Positions 1 to 33,207 of a stretch of DNA of 64,000 nt are shown here, in pieces (the first letter of the stretch is position 1; each line of letters begins with the position of its first letter). Source of the stretch: Istiophorus platypterus (taxonomy: Eukaryota; Chordata; Actinopteri; Istiophoriformes; Istiophoridae); assembly GCA_016859345.1 (NCBI GenBank), contig CM029122.1, positions 12,691,575-12,755,574 of the forward strand, written 5' to 3'. The position numbers were made by a program, and so were the translations under genes. The notes beneath the pieces were generated by a model that was not told the origin of the DNA, did not search any database, and saw only the letters and a program-made list of their open reading frames with translations.

Positions 1-35
1 TCTGCATGGTGGGAATTTTTTTGCATTTTCTCAAG

Positions 36-20476
<20,441 letters not shown>

Positions 20477-22036
20477 CCCAGGGAAAGATGGCAATCACAG
20501 ATGGACTCCTCCAAGGCTTCCTTAGTTGGCTACCTGACAGCTGGACTGCACTTATTGCTGCTGATCTTTGGCATTAGATTTACTTGAAAAAGACATATTG
20601 GACATTTTAACAAATTCCATCGTATAGACATAAGAAATGCAGCCTTTTTGACTTCACTTCAGTCATGTAACAACACCCCCCCCACGCCCCGCCCACCCTG
20701 ATCTCTAGAGTGACAGAGCTCCTCTTCCATCTTTTAGTGCCAGTGCACAGGCGTTCAGGCGGAATCCACACCACTCTCTCACCTGGCATGATTATCCGCA
20801 CAAAGCGTGCTGCTTGCTGGCCCCCCAGCATGAAGAGCCCTATTTACAGGGCCCTGCATGGCTACGAAAGCTATGAATATACTGCAAAAGACATACAAAG
20901 AGAAAAAAAAGGGATTATCCAATGGAGGAGATAGCCTCCTTAAAAACCAAACCCAGTGATAAGCCGGTTGAAGCTCCAATATTTCAAGTTTAGGCGCTGT
21001 AGATCAATAAGGAGACTGTTTGTGAGGACCCATAAGGAGGGCGGTGCAGACACACGATATTGTACATAAATAAGGAGTTCAGGTTTGGAATTATCAGCAT
21101 ATTTTACAAGGACATCAATTGCTTTTTGTTTTTTATCTTAGCATGTTGTATAGAGGGTGTTTTTGGCAATGTTATAAAAAAAACAAAACCCTGCAATTAT
21201 GATTTGGGCCTGAATTGTAGTCGCACGCTGCACAGCCTGCCATGATTTTCCAGGCAGAGGTCAAAGGTTAGATTCACTTCAATCGACAGATCAAGCTGTG
21301 GTGTCGAGGAGAAGCATGTCAGTTCGAGAGAGAATTGGACTGAGATCAGTGTCCGGTTAACAAGATTTCCCCCCCAAAGTATCTACAACAGTGACTCAAA
21401 AGCCAAAGAACCAATCACCTGAACATATGGATGTTGTTGCACACAGAGCACTTTCCCCTCTGTCTGCAGCCAGTGGTGCCTCTCCCACTGCTGAGGGCAT
21501 GAAGTCTGTCCATGCAGGCGCTCACCTGTCCAGCCAGGTATCACTTAACAGTCCTCATCAACACCCACTATACTGGCTTAGCCTTTTGCTCTCATAAACT
21601 TTTAGTAGAATTCAAGGTCAGCTCTAATGGTAACGCTGCATGCAATCACTATAGTGGGCTTATAATTCTATATGGAAGTCCCCAAAATCCACAAGAAAAA
21701 TATTCTACAAAAGATAGGTGCATGTCAACAACGAAACATTTAACTTTTATTTACTATGCAAAGAGAGATATTGCACAAAAGTATGGGTAATAATGATATC
21801 AGTGTAGACATGGAATTACAAAATTCTCCGCTAATCAGCTGATCTTTTATATCTGGCCACATCCACATCTCCTTTTATTTTGCTTCAACATACTCCAACT
21901 ATGAATGGACAAACAAGATATAAAAAAAGAACTGAATTAATATTTCTGATATAAAAAGAGAGAGCACCCTTTTACATTTGTGGAACTGAAAATCATTTTT
22001 GTGTGTTTTTCATTCAGTCTAATATTTTTAATCTCT

Positions 22037-22070
<34 letters not shown>

Positions 22071-22315
22071 CACACACACACACACACATGCACACACGCA
22101 CACAAACACACTGTATGGTGCCTGTACATATTGAGGCCTGAACAGTTTTCTTGTGCAGGGCTATAATTTTCAGTCCAGCTGATAGTTGGTGTGTTCCAGG
22201 TGCTGCCATAGCACTGGCATTGTTGTAATTCTCCAAGTTACTCATCGTCTGGTGTCCCTCTCTCACTGCATCATGTACAGTTGGACCGATGAATAAACTA
22301 CCGACAAATTTTAAA
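20477..22315 (+). other. adam23: adam23 3' untranslated region with polyadenylation signal
   Basis: No convincing coding region follows the stop at 20474-20476. An AATAAA at 22292-22297 is followed by T-rich sequence. A (CA)n tract lies inside the inferred UTR at 22037-22110. The end is inferred; transcript data would fix it. Confidence 0.5.
22037..22110. repeat. (CA)n microsatellite
   Basis: CA repeats with scattered CG and AA variants, within the inferred adam23 3' UTR. Confidence 0.93.
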
Positions 22316-23768
22316 TGTGCTTTGCTCTCATTTTCTCTGCCAGATCCTCACTAAACTGATTTTATCTCCTGGAGTATCACTGCTATGACATATGGAATAC
22401 GTGACCAAAAATTAAGATGACAATTATTGTAGCTAACTTTATACAGTTAAGGCAAGTGTAAAGTTACATCTCATGAATTAGTGTAGACCACACAAAATAT
22501 TTATGACAAGGAAAATTTTAATAGCATGACTGAATTTAACCAAGACTAAAAGAAGTATTAGCAAAAGCTCTGCTGCACACACTGAACTAGGCACCTTTTG
22601 TTACTGTAATTCATTTCTTCATTAAAAAATCATTGTAAAATCCTATAACATTGTCACAGAAATGTAGTAAGTGGCAATCAAACTTCATCATCATCATCAG
22701 ACGATGTGGTGTCTTCCCCTAGTACCATTTTTCTACAGGGATTCACAGTGTATTTCTGGTACTATATAGTCAGTTTATGGTGATCATATAATGCTAATTT
22801 ATATATTCAGAATCTAACTTGTAAAATTCTATTTTATTTCTTAGTGAGTCTTTCTGAACCTAAACTTAATCTGAATATGTTAATAAGGACCACTCTGTAT
22901 ATTTTACATAAGAGATAAGGGATTTAAGTTTGTTCTGCTCCTGTAGTTAAATGTGGTTCCTTGTTCTGATGGACCCTTAATTAATTTATCATTTGAAATG
23001 AGGACCTAAATTTTATTTGTAGACATTATCTGTTTCTTCATAAAGCTGAAAGAAAGTCTGGCAAAATGTACCATTTATTTTGCATACTGCAACACAGGAA
23101 TGGGAGTAGGGATAATAAATGTCTTATGCATGTATGCTTTTGTACAAAATATTTAAATTGAATTATAATATAAATCAAAACAACCATTTATTTGATTTTA
23201 ATATAAAAATAAAGATAAGAGAGAAAAAAAACAGGTACCTAAGTACACATGAGTCAGGAAGAGCACATTTAGTTTTGGCATTTTTCATTAACACGGTTAA
23301 TATTTTATGACAAGGTTTCCATGGGATAATAATGATAAGAATCATCAATTATCAATCAATTATCACATCAATTATCTATGATCATATATGGATAAAATAA
23401 GGTACCTGTTTTACATAGAAATTAAAAAATAATCACACATGTAAGAATTTAATCAAAAAGATAAATGGATAAATCAATATAAATATTTGTAAGAGAATAA
23501 ATAAAGGTAAAACGAAAGCATACAAATAAATGTTAAGTTTACCCAGAAGATGCAAACTCTTTACCTCAGAGAAATGGTTGTTAAACTAAAACTCCATCCT
23601 GCTGCTTTACAAATCAGGAAAGAGCAATTATACCCTTTATACACACACTGCTATCTCCTAAAAGCAAAGCACTTTAAAAATGGAAGCAAATTAAATCACT
23701 CCTAGTGGCTGTTGGTGTTAGCCTATGTTGTTTTTTGTAGGATGTTTCCTAAAAGGAGTCTAACTCCC
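22316..23768. other. Intergenic region, no gene seen
   Basis: AT-rich sequence between the adam23 3' end and the Ig-domain gene. It contains short ATTATC-type direct repeats at 23340-23380. It probably includes the 3' UTR of the reverse-strand Ig gene: a minus-strand AATAAA lies near 23188. Confidence 0.5.
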
Positions 23769-25151
23769 TCAGATGTCTGAAAGCTGTTCTCTTCTCCTGG
23801 TCCTGTAGATCACAGTGAGTAAGACGGCGCATGGGATAACCAGCAGTAAGGACCTCATTATATAGGAGGAGTAAAACAACCAAATGGGCCCTCGGTATAC
23901 TAGAAGAGTTTTGGCTGTGAATATGCACTGGTTATTTTGGCTAACAGCTGCACACCAATACTCCCCTCTGTCTACCGCTGAAACATTAGAGAGGACCATT
24001 TTGTTGTAAGAGATAGACACTGTAAGATTGTTTTTTAAAGTTCTTCTAATAACAGAGTCGAATTCATAAAACTGATTGATGTCTATAACTGTACCCTCTG
24101 CTTGTTCTGTTTTCCTGAACCAAATCGGTTGACTATTTGGACCCAAATTGTGGTTGCATTCAAGAGTGACCACATTGCCCTCCAAGAAGTACACTATGGC
24201 AGGTGGGCTGAATGAGGGACACACCAACAGGTAAAAACTTGCATAGCTGAAAGACCTAAAGCAAATGTATAAACCTGTGTCATTGACCAACAGCGGTGAC
24301 ACAACCAGTAGGTCGTTAGGGTTACTGATGCTGTCCGAGAAGTTTTGAGGTGACTCGTCTGGCGGTGTTCTGTGTCTGGGATCCAGCCAGTATAGGGGCT
24401 TGTCATCACTTGGACTGTTGACAGTGCAGCTAAGTACGGCAGTCTCCCCAACCGAGCGATAGATTACCTCTGTCTGGATGATAATATTTACAGGGTGACT
24501 GCTAATACAGCGCTGTTTATTTATCACCAGACAGGTGTAAGGACCTCTGGTTTCAGAACTGAAATTGGATAGACGGAGAGAGGATGTCTTTTTAATCACT
24601 TGAAATCTGTTTTCATCACCGGATTTTTTACTGTCACTCGTAACTCTTGTCCATTTCACTTCTTCATTTCCACTGTGTTGTTTGAACCACTGAACAGTCA
24701 GATTATCAGTTGCTCCCTCACATAACAGGTCAACTGTTCTTCCAAATTTCCCCTGGACACGTCTAATCTTATGTATCCCACTGCAAACAGTGAGACTCTT
24801 ATTTTTCTTGTGTGTCACGTGTCCCTCGGTCCAACACTCCACCTCGTACAAGCCGGAGTCTGAATGAGTCAGGTTGTGGATCACATTGGTCGAAATATTC
24901 ACCCTGTCAAGAAAGGAACGCTGTTCCTTCAAGTCGTCGGGCGGCATGGTGTTCTCGGACCAGAGTCCGGAGGTGTTCCACAGGAAAAGCTTCTGCTCAC
25001 CAACAAATCTGGAGATCAGGCAAAAGTCGTCCTCCTCGTTGAGCTTGAAGGTGTAAGAGTCATTTTGTTCAAGGATGATGGTAGGTTCCTCGGCATTTGT
25101 GCTGCTGAGGAAAGCAAACAACAGCATGAAGAGCTCTGCGACTGCAGCCAT
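23769..25151 (-). CDS. Intronless four-Ig-domain type I membrane protein, family unassigned
   Basis: A single open frame of 460 residues. I chose the Met at 25151 because it directly starts a signal peptide (MAAVAELFMLLFAFLSSTNA); an in-frame Met at 25226 adds 25 polar residues. Four Ig-like domains follow: about 25-120 (ending DSGLYEVEC), 125-225 (WFKQ, YTCLV), 228-310 (LYWLDP, DTGLYIC) and 315-415 (IWFRK, DRGEYWC). A membrane span lies at about 428-450, then a short basic tail, YRTRRREQLSDI. There are many N-glycosylation sequons (NVS, NLT, NFS, NDT). No ITIM or ITAM is visible in the tail. Ig receptors normally have about one exon per domain, so a one-exon gene suggests retroposition. A surface immune or adhesion receptor is inferred only from the fold. 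Confidence 0.85.
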   Translation of the reverse strand: MAAVAELFMLLFAFLSSTNAEEPTIILEQNDSYTFKLNEEDDFCLISRFVGEQKLFLWNTSGLWSENTMPPDDLKEQRSFLDRVNISTNVIHNLTHSDSGLYEVECWTEGHVTHKKNKSLTVCSGIHKIRRVQGKFGRTVDLLCEGATDNLTVQWFKQHSGNEEVKWTRVTSDSKKSGDENRFQVIKKTSSLRLSNFSSETRGPYTCLVINKQRCISSHPVNIIIQTEVIYRSVGETAVLSCTVNSPSDDKPLYWLDPRHRTPPDESPQNFSDSISNPNDLLVVSPLLVNDTGLYICFRSFSYASFYLLVCPSFSPPAIVYFLEGNVVTLECNHNLGPNSQPIWFRKTEQAEGTVIDINQFYEFDSVIRRTLKNNLTVSISYNKMVLSNVSAVDRGEYWCAAVSQNNQCIFTAKTLLVYRGPIWLFYSSYIMRSLLLVIPCAVLLTVIYRTRRREQLSDI

Positions 25152-27376
25152 TCTTCTCTGAGGTGCTCTTGTGACTGGTGAACTAAGGGATGATTCTAGC
25201 TTCCTCAGCTCTATCAAGAGGATCAACTTCCTTATCTCATAATTAAAGGAAACTTAAAGTTACAAGAGTCCATATCAGGTGATCAATGCTCTTTGCATAA
25301 TATTATGTCAAGTGCAAGTTACATTTACAAATGTGCAGGTAATTATTTTAACTATAAGGTTTCCAGGGGTTTTAAGTCACCAGAATGTGGACATAGGCAT
25401 TTTCAACCTCTACTCCATCCATTTAAAATAAATCTCACTGTGTAGTATACTCAAAATAATTGCTTGTGCAATTGGGTTTAACCGTGAATGTAATGTTATG
25501 CAATGAGTGTAGATTATCTAGTATGGTCTCTTATGACTCAAAGCTTCCTTTAATGATAAAGAAGTTGTGTTCCTCTTGACAGAGCTGAGGTAACTGCTTT
25601 TAGGCTTTAACAGTCAAGAAGTCAAATTGCTTCACCAGGGCTTTGACATTACATTTTCAAATTGAGCACTGATGCCTTCGAACCAGGGAGAAGAGCAGGA
25701 ACACAAAAATATTTTGTATCAAATTACCCATACTGATTTTTTTGTAGACAACTGTGTGTGTTCCTGAAGGGTCACATCATTTATAGTAACAAGCCGGCTG
25801 AGTTGGCCAGATGAAATGAGCTGGTGCAGACAAAACCATTGATTAGAAGCAAAGTTGATATTTGATTTTAATTGATCAGATTGCCAAAAAACTATTTGTA
25901 CTAATTTTGCTCTGGGTCTGCTTAGTGTGTTTAGATTATTATCTCAACTGTTAGGACGTTACTTTTAGATAGTTTTGAATTATCTATCGATTACTTTTAG
26001 CTACTTGAACTGTTTATTATTTTTTGCGGACTGTTTGAACTTCTCACATGCTAACAGCTTTCACGCTCTCTGAACTGCAACAGTGTGTAGTTATCTATGT
26101 TTTTAAAATCAAACTCTGCTTTCACTGTTTTCAGATTAATAGAGTGACTTCACAGTCCACACAACCCCTGGCAACTGCAATAGTACCCCTGGGGTATGAA
26201 TACTGCTGACTAGGAAATCACTGGTATGACCAGGTTGTTTACGTGTGGAGAAAGGATCAATGTGGACCTGTCTTAGAAATGTTTTTTTCCTCATACCACC
26301 CACCGAACAATAATTTCTCATTTAATAATAATAATTTGTACCTTACTGCATCACTTCCTGTCTAGAGGCATCCTAACATTACATTTTGTGTTCCAATATG
26401 CATATGAAAATTGTATTCATTTAAAAGTTATAATTTAGGCCTTAGAGCGGAAAATGTGGTAACGTCTGCTTTTTGCATCATAAGAAGGAATGACTAAGTA
26501 AGAAACACACCCCGTGCATTTTAGTGTTCGCCTCTCACTGAGAAAATAATTGCATTTGAAATCAAGTATGCGTGTGACATTTCAGTAAAAGCATAGAAAT
26601 GTAACTCGTGCACCACTCTCTGGAACACTGATTTAGACCGTGGGTCAGATTAAAAGAAAAAAAATCTAAAGATTTCTGCTTGGGCTACAGTGATGCACAT
26701 TTTTTTTCAGTATTTTCTGACCCTATACAGAAAAATTAATAGATTCATAGCAAAAAGTCGGCACATTAACAATGAAAATGAATAATATAACAACAATAAT
26801 CATTAGTTGCTGATTGTAGTTAGAATTGGTGTCTGTATTGTAGCATCAAAAGCAGCCAGACATAAAAGAGCAACAGTTCCTCTTGTTGAGCAGGATCTTA
26901 CTCAGTGCAACACATTACTGAAATGTTTAACTGAAATGTTCTTATCTTTTTAGATAGTTGACAGCAGCGAAGTTCCCACTGGCGATTCTAAAAGTATTGA
27001 TGAGTTAGAAGAGGCAGTGGCTTTTTTTTTTCTGATGATCACTGTGTACAGAACAAACCACAGAATAAACCTTACAAAATATGCTCGCTGAACAAGAACA
27101 GTTTATTTTATTTTATCTTATTTCATAATAATTTCTACCCTTTCAAGGGGTAATTGAAGAGTAAGTTTTCCTCCAGCAGATGTTGAACTATTTCTCTCAG
27201 TGAACAAGGATCCATATGAATTAATATTAACAAAACCAGAACATATTTATTTTCTGCAACTTACCTGTAAATTAACGCAACAAATACAATCAAATTATTA
27301 CAGTAGCCAATGAAAGAAGGTACCAGTGACTGAAGGAAAGCGGTACAGTAACTCTGCGCGCAAAGGAGGGAGGCAC
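25152..27376. other. Intergenic region between the Ig gene and fam237a
   Basis: AT-rich and largely featureless. It must contain the promoter of the reverse-strand Ig gene (just above 25151) and, at its right end, that of fam237a. No RNA gene or repeat family was recognised. Confidence 0.5.
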
Positions 27377-27384
27377 TGACGTCA
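27377..27384. promoter_or_regulatory. Perfect palindromic CRE (TGACGTCA) upstream of fam237a
   Basis: The full 8-bp cAMP-response element sits 600 bp before the fam237a start codon. A plausible noncoding first exon follows, ending at a consensus donor gtgagt (27460-27465), and the coding exon begins right after an acceptor-like tccgcag (27971-27977). CREB control is inferred from the motif and its place. Confidence 0.55.
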
Positions 27385-27977
27385 ATTAAGACCCAACAGA
27401 TATTTACCAAACTCCAATCAACATTATAGTCTGCCCAGTTAGTCCGCCCAGCTTTGGTGGTGAGTACATTATTTTAATGTAAAAAAAAAAAAAAAGTCTA
27501 TCTGTTCACTATTGAGATAACAATTATTTCATTATCATTTTATATTTAGGCCTAATATGAACATTCGGATTTGCAGGTCAGATTATTACTGTTAACTCTG
27601 TTGAGCGTGTAATTATTAGCCAGCAATTTTTTATTTATTTATTTTTTCAGTTTTCAGACTTTACAAGTCACAGACCAACAAAACGGGTCGGTGTTGGGCT
27701 ACAGGTGTGCAGACGTAGCCGTCTGGAACGATGCACTAAGCTTATGAATGTGTTATTTTAAGTCTTTGGACTGGCCTTATTTTTGCTGCATTACGCATAA
27801 CGTTAAAAGTTACAGCAGCTGTTGGGGGAGATATTTCTCTGTGCGTGTGTGTGTGTGTGTGTGTTGCTGCGTGCGTGTGTTTTATCAGTTGTCTAAAATC
27901 AGGCTGCTCTATCTTGTCACCAAACGTTACAGATAAAAACCAGCGGAACAAGCCGACCTGTGCTGTGTCCTCCGCAG

Positions 27978-29683
27978 ATGGCCCCTGTGCTCCTGAACAT
28001 ACACCTGGCCATAGTGTTTGTGCTGAGCTGCATGTGTGCCGTGCCGCTGCAGGGCCAGAGGCCGGGTCAGGTGGACCCCCTGGCGACCCACCGGGCCAAC
28101 CCGCAGTGCTGGGACTCCTCCTCGGCGCTGCTGCTGGAGATGCGCTCCCCGAGGATCGCTGACACGGTGCCCGCCTTCTGGGACCTGATGGTGTTCCTCA
28201 GGTCGTCAGACAACAGCAAACACAGGGCGCTGTTCTGGGACCTGGCCCGGGTCTTCTGGGACATCTATGTGGACTGCGTGTTGTCCAGGAGTCACGGCCT
28301 GGGAAGGAGACACGTCACCGCTGTACAGTCCCTCGTCACTGACAGTAAGTGTGGAAGCACGCACACAAAGACACACACAGACACACACAACCTCACATCT
28401 GTCAGACAGGAGAGATTAATCAGCCCAATCTTAGGCTTTAGTTCATAATGTCAGTGCTAGTCTAGGTTCATTATTACTATTATTATTGTTGTTGTTGTTG
28501 TTGTTGTTATATCGAATTGCTATAAATTAAACTACCCAACAGGACATAAAGTAGGTAAAACTGACTGATAAAGATAAAACCCTTTTTTATCCATCAACGC
28601 TTTGGTAATAATAATCCAATAATATAATATCACAACATTTACAGGGGCCACTCTTCTGCACGGTTGGTATATTTTTACATTTGATGCTGTAGACACATTT
28701 TTCTAATAATACTTCTGGTACTGCATTTTAACTTAACCTAGGGATCTAGATAACTCCTCCATCTCTGGTAGTGAAGAGATATTAGTAGTGAAATTTGTTG
28801 GTCATAAAGATTTAGGAGTAGGTTTTTCAAGGTGCAGTATTTTTTTTATCTTTATAAAATCAAACTCCAGATTTCTTCGAGTAAAAATCAGTATATGAAC
28901 ATATGCTGTGATAGAAGACCTGTCAAAGATCCATACAAAAATATAAAAATTCATTAAATGTATATATTTTAGCAAAAAGTACCTGCCATGAAAACCTTGT
29001 AGATTATGGTTCTATCAAACATCAAAATTGTGCTTTCACTTTTGCTGCAATGCATGAAGAGTATCTTCATAACAGTGAGATGTGGATGAAGGCGGGAGCG
29101 CTTCCACTTCCATGACAACCAAGCTTCTGAAGATGGGGGAGCTGCTGCAGGTCCCGCTCTGTTTCAGTCCCCCAGGCCAAATTCAGACGGCTGAAGAGAG
29201 AGGAGCTGGGGCACTTTAACTAACCTAAATCCAGGGAAGGAATAATCCGGGTCGCCACGCTGCATTGATGGGCCCCCTGGGGACGCACTGGGACCTTGTC
29301 CGTTGAGGAACAAGAGTGCCTGCTTCACATCCCTGAAGGATCGCTGCACCCCTACAGTATACTGTACACCTCATGAACCCACTGCAGGACTGAAACTTCT
29401 CTTGACTCCAGTCTCTGCGTCCTTTCATGAATATGAGTATATGAGTTTGAGTACAACTTTGAATGAGAGCTGGGGACATGATAGTGGCTTGTGATAATGT
29501 GGGTGGTTATGAATCATGACAGAGCAGAGTTCACTTAACTGTTTGACTATGGTGCAATAGAAGTTATCTGGCCAGTGTCTGATGTAATGTCTATATGTCC
29601 AAAAGTTTATGTAAATGTTTTTATTGAAGATAAACCTGAATGGAGAAATGTTGTTTTACCCTTAATGTTGTATAAAGCTCTGC

Positions 29684-29745
<62 letters not shown>

Positions 29746-29871
29746 TCCATAGAGTCCTTTAGGTTCAACAGCTCAGGTGTGAACTCCCGGGCATGGCTAA
29801 GTGTCAGAGTGAGACGCAGAGGACACATCAAGACCCTGAAGACCAAACCCAAATCAAATACCCATTACTAA
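27978..29871 (+). CDS. fam237a: FAM237A, secreted amidated-neuropeptide precursor
   Basis: Two exons, 27978-28344 and 29753-29871, joining in phase for 161 residues. The signal peptide starts MAPVLLNIHLAIVFVLSCMC. The conserved core reads ANPQCWDSSS, FWDLMVFLRSS, ALFWDLARVFWDIYVDCVLS and then SHGLGRRHV. Gly-Arg-Arg is a classic amidation plus dibasic cleavage site, predicting a peptide ending HGL-amide. Two conserved Cys (CW and VDC) could pair. A second basic run (RVRRRG) lies near the C-terminus. Known of the family: FAM237A lies beside ADAM23 in vertebrates, and its amidated product is reported as a GPR83 ligand. The order adam23-fam237a supports the call. The C-terminal exon is less conserved than the first. 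Confidence 0.92.
28345..29752 (+). other. fam237a intron, no gene seen
   Basis: 1.4-kb intron with donor gtaagt and acceptor ccatag. It contains a (GTT)n stretch at 28487-28508 and, just before the acceptor, a long (TG)n tract. Confidence 0.7.
29689..29743. repeat. (TG)n microsatellite abutting a splice acceptor
   Basis: About 27 TG units ending 9 bp before the fam237a exon-2 acceptor AG (29751-29752). It takes the place of the normal polypyrimidine tract. Confidence 0.95.
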
Positions 29872-31192
<1,321 letters not shown>

Positions 31193-31538
31193 TTGTTACG
31201 TATTTCTCCTTCCCCCGGTGGATATGTTGAGCCTGACGTGTCTTGTTCACCTGTTCTCTACCGGGAGGTTCCTGATCTGGCCGATTGGCGGAGAACCAAT
31301 ATAGAGGCGCAGGAACATGACTTGCTATCTCTTCAGTGCAATAGGCCTATGTGATCTAGATGTTTTGGTGGTTTGTGCCTGTTGTCAGTTTTACTGTGTT
31401 GCCTTTTGTATTTTTGGTAACTATGTGAACAGTTTTGTTGGCTTTGTACTTGTTGTTGTACTTTTGGGTTCGGTAATGTGAGTCAGGAGTTTAACGTTTG
31501 AGGCTGTTTGCAGCAACATTTTGTGATGTGGCTGGATT

Positions 31539-31871
31539 TTGTTGACTCTCCTGAAGACTGAGTTTAATTTGGAGCAGTTTATTGAATCTCTTTCCCTGGA
31601 GGAATTTCATCATAGTATTAAAGATAATCTGCTGTTAACTGCCGAACACTATAATGCAGTTTCTAAACAAGTTAAGAAAAAGGCTGGCAAGGCAGAGTTG
31701 TACGCTGCCTTGGTAGATAAAGATAGTTTGTCACACTTGCCGGGTACTTCAGAAACTCCTGAGTGGTCTAGTCAAACTGTTGAGGATTTGATGGAAAAGA
31801 ATAAGGTAATGTGCTTCTACTGTAAGAAAAAGGGGCATATTGTGGCAAGCTGCCCTGTATCAGAAAAGTAA
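31539..31871 (+). pseudogene. Gag-like ORF with one CCHC zinc knuckle, fragment
   Basis: A 110-residue open frame. The N-terminal half is charged and helical. The C-terminal end has a CCHC knuckle (CFYCKKKGH, then C, spacing C-x2-C-x4-H-x4-C) typical of retroelement Gag nucleic-acid-binding domains. No protease, reverse transcriptase or integrase follows, so this is an isolated remnant. The first Met may not be a real start. Confidence 0.6.
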
Positions 31872-32020
31872 AGGGTAAACCCAGGAGCTTTATTAAACAA
31901 TTAATTCCTGAACATTATATCCTAACAAGAATGGATTTTTATTTTGTACTAACTTTTTTTTTCTCTTGCAGGACACAGTGTTCAGTAACTTAGGGTGAGG
32001 GTGTTAAATATTTCTCCTTA

Positions 32021-32545
32021 TGTTACGACCCTCTAAAATGGCTCGTTTCAAAGGGGGTCTAACATAATCAAGAGTCAAAAAATGTAAAAATGATAATCAA
32101 ATTTTTTAACAAATCCAGAATAACTTCAAACCAACACCGAACTAACCAAAGAGAAGGCTGATGGGCAGGCCCAAATGAACAAAACCACGGGTGGACACCC
32201 AAACCAAACAAAGGGTCGTAGGATCCCGGCTCTTCCCTCTGACCTTAACCAACATGAAAGCTAAGCCTAACAGAAACGAAGCCGTGAAAGCTGGACTAAC
32301 GGGCCCATCAAACAGACCGACAATCCAAAGCAAAAAAAAAAGAAAGAAAGAAAAGACTCTGTCAAATGCAGCAACGCAGCTGTAATCGAGGCTGAGAGGC
32401 ACAGAAGAGAGAGCGAGCCATGTTCCTGCCCCTCTGTATTGGTTCTCGCTCTATCGGGCCAGATCAGGAACCTCCTAGTAGAGAACAGGTGAACGAGACA
32501 CGTCTGGCCCAACATATCCACCAGGCGAAGGAGAAATACATAACA
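32021..32545 (+). mobile_element. Probable solo LTR
   Basis: It begins TGTTACGACC and ends ATACATAACA, giving the short inverted TGTTA/TAACA ends of an LTR about 525 bp long. It contains an A-rich run at 32332-32353. No perfect flanking duplication is visible. Confidence 0.5.
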
Positions 32546-32546
32546 A

Positions 32547-33040
32547 GGATGCGAGAAATCAGTATTAACAGTACAACAGATTGAATGTAGAAAATGCTAA
32601 TTGGAGTCAGGTATATGATCACATCATTTTGATAATACTCTAATAGTCAGTGTATCATCATAAGTAGTAGTAGTGAGAGTTGGGCAGGTTGCGTCTTTTA
32701 TTTTAACCCAACGGTTTAAATGATTTGGCAGCTTGACCCCAAACAAAGCTGCCATGTGGGTTTAGGAAGCTGCGTCAGGCCTCACCGCCTCAGCCTGTGT
32801 GGACGGAGACTATGGCCGAAACTAGATGTATTAATAACCTGCTGTCATGACCATTAGCTTCTTCTTCTTCTTCTTTTTATCCCCCCCCCTGCAGCGATTT
32901 CAAAATGAATCATCTAAATTAAATCAGCTGTGACCGATCCAAAACCAAAACCACCCTCCTGGGCGCTCGGCGCACGCGTTACCTTTCACTTTCGATTTGG
33001 CATTTCCTGTATTTTCTTTTTTTTTTTGTTTTCAGACTTG
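32547..33040. other. Intergenic region, no gene seen
   Basis: Between the LTR-type element and the putative first exon of the caspase gene. It has a (CTT)n run near 32860-32875 and a C8 run at 32881-32889. Nothing coding was recognised. Confidence 0.45.
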
Positions 33041-33207
33041 GTTGTCGGAGGAGAGATTCGTCTCGCAGTTGAAGTCCTGGTTTTTCGGTCTTTTAAAAAA
33101 AACGACGCGTATTCGGTCGTCAGCTGCTTCCTGCGGCACATGGACTATGTTGGAGTAGACCACAGACAGACCCTCCAGTCAGAACCGCTGAAAACTCCTC
33201 CCGACAG
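33041..33207 (+). other. Possible noncoding first exon of the caspase gene
   Basis: Locally CpG-bearing sequence ending at a consensus donor (CGACAG followed by gtaagg). The caspase start codon at 34844 lies 3 nt after an acceptor (cacatag, 34834-34840), so an upstream 5' UTR exon is required. The short ATG frame in this stretch does not join in phase with the death-effector domain. Inference only. Confidence 0.4.

Larger units (their letters stand above)
31193..32546. mobile_element. LTR-type mobile DNA with ~148-bp inverted ends
   Basis: 31193-31339 and 32399-32546 are imperfect inverted copies, alignable by eye end to end at high identity. Between them lies a Gag-like zinc-knuckle ORF (31539-31871). 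The right copy is the end of a unit running from TGTTACGACC at 32021 to ATACATAACA at 32545, which looks like one LTR (TG...CA). The left copy is the same LTR end in reverse, then diverges. Two LTR fragments in opposite orientation, or a fold-back element, would both fit. No target-site duplication was found. Confidence 0.65.

Noticed and set aside
23340..23400. Short ATTATC-type direct repeats, considered as a CRISPR-like array
   Set aside because: Units are short, irregular and AT-rich with no constant spacers; eukaryotic simple sequence.
25152..25226. Upstream Met of the Ig-domain gene at 25226
   Set aside because: It adds 25 polar residues ahead of a textbook signal peptide; the Met at 25151 is preferred.
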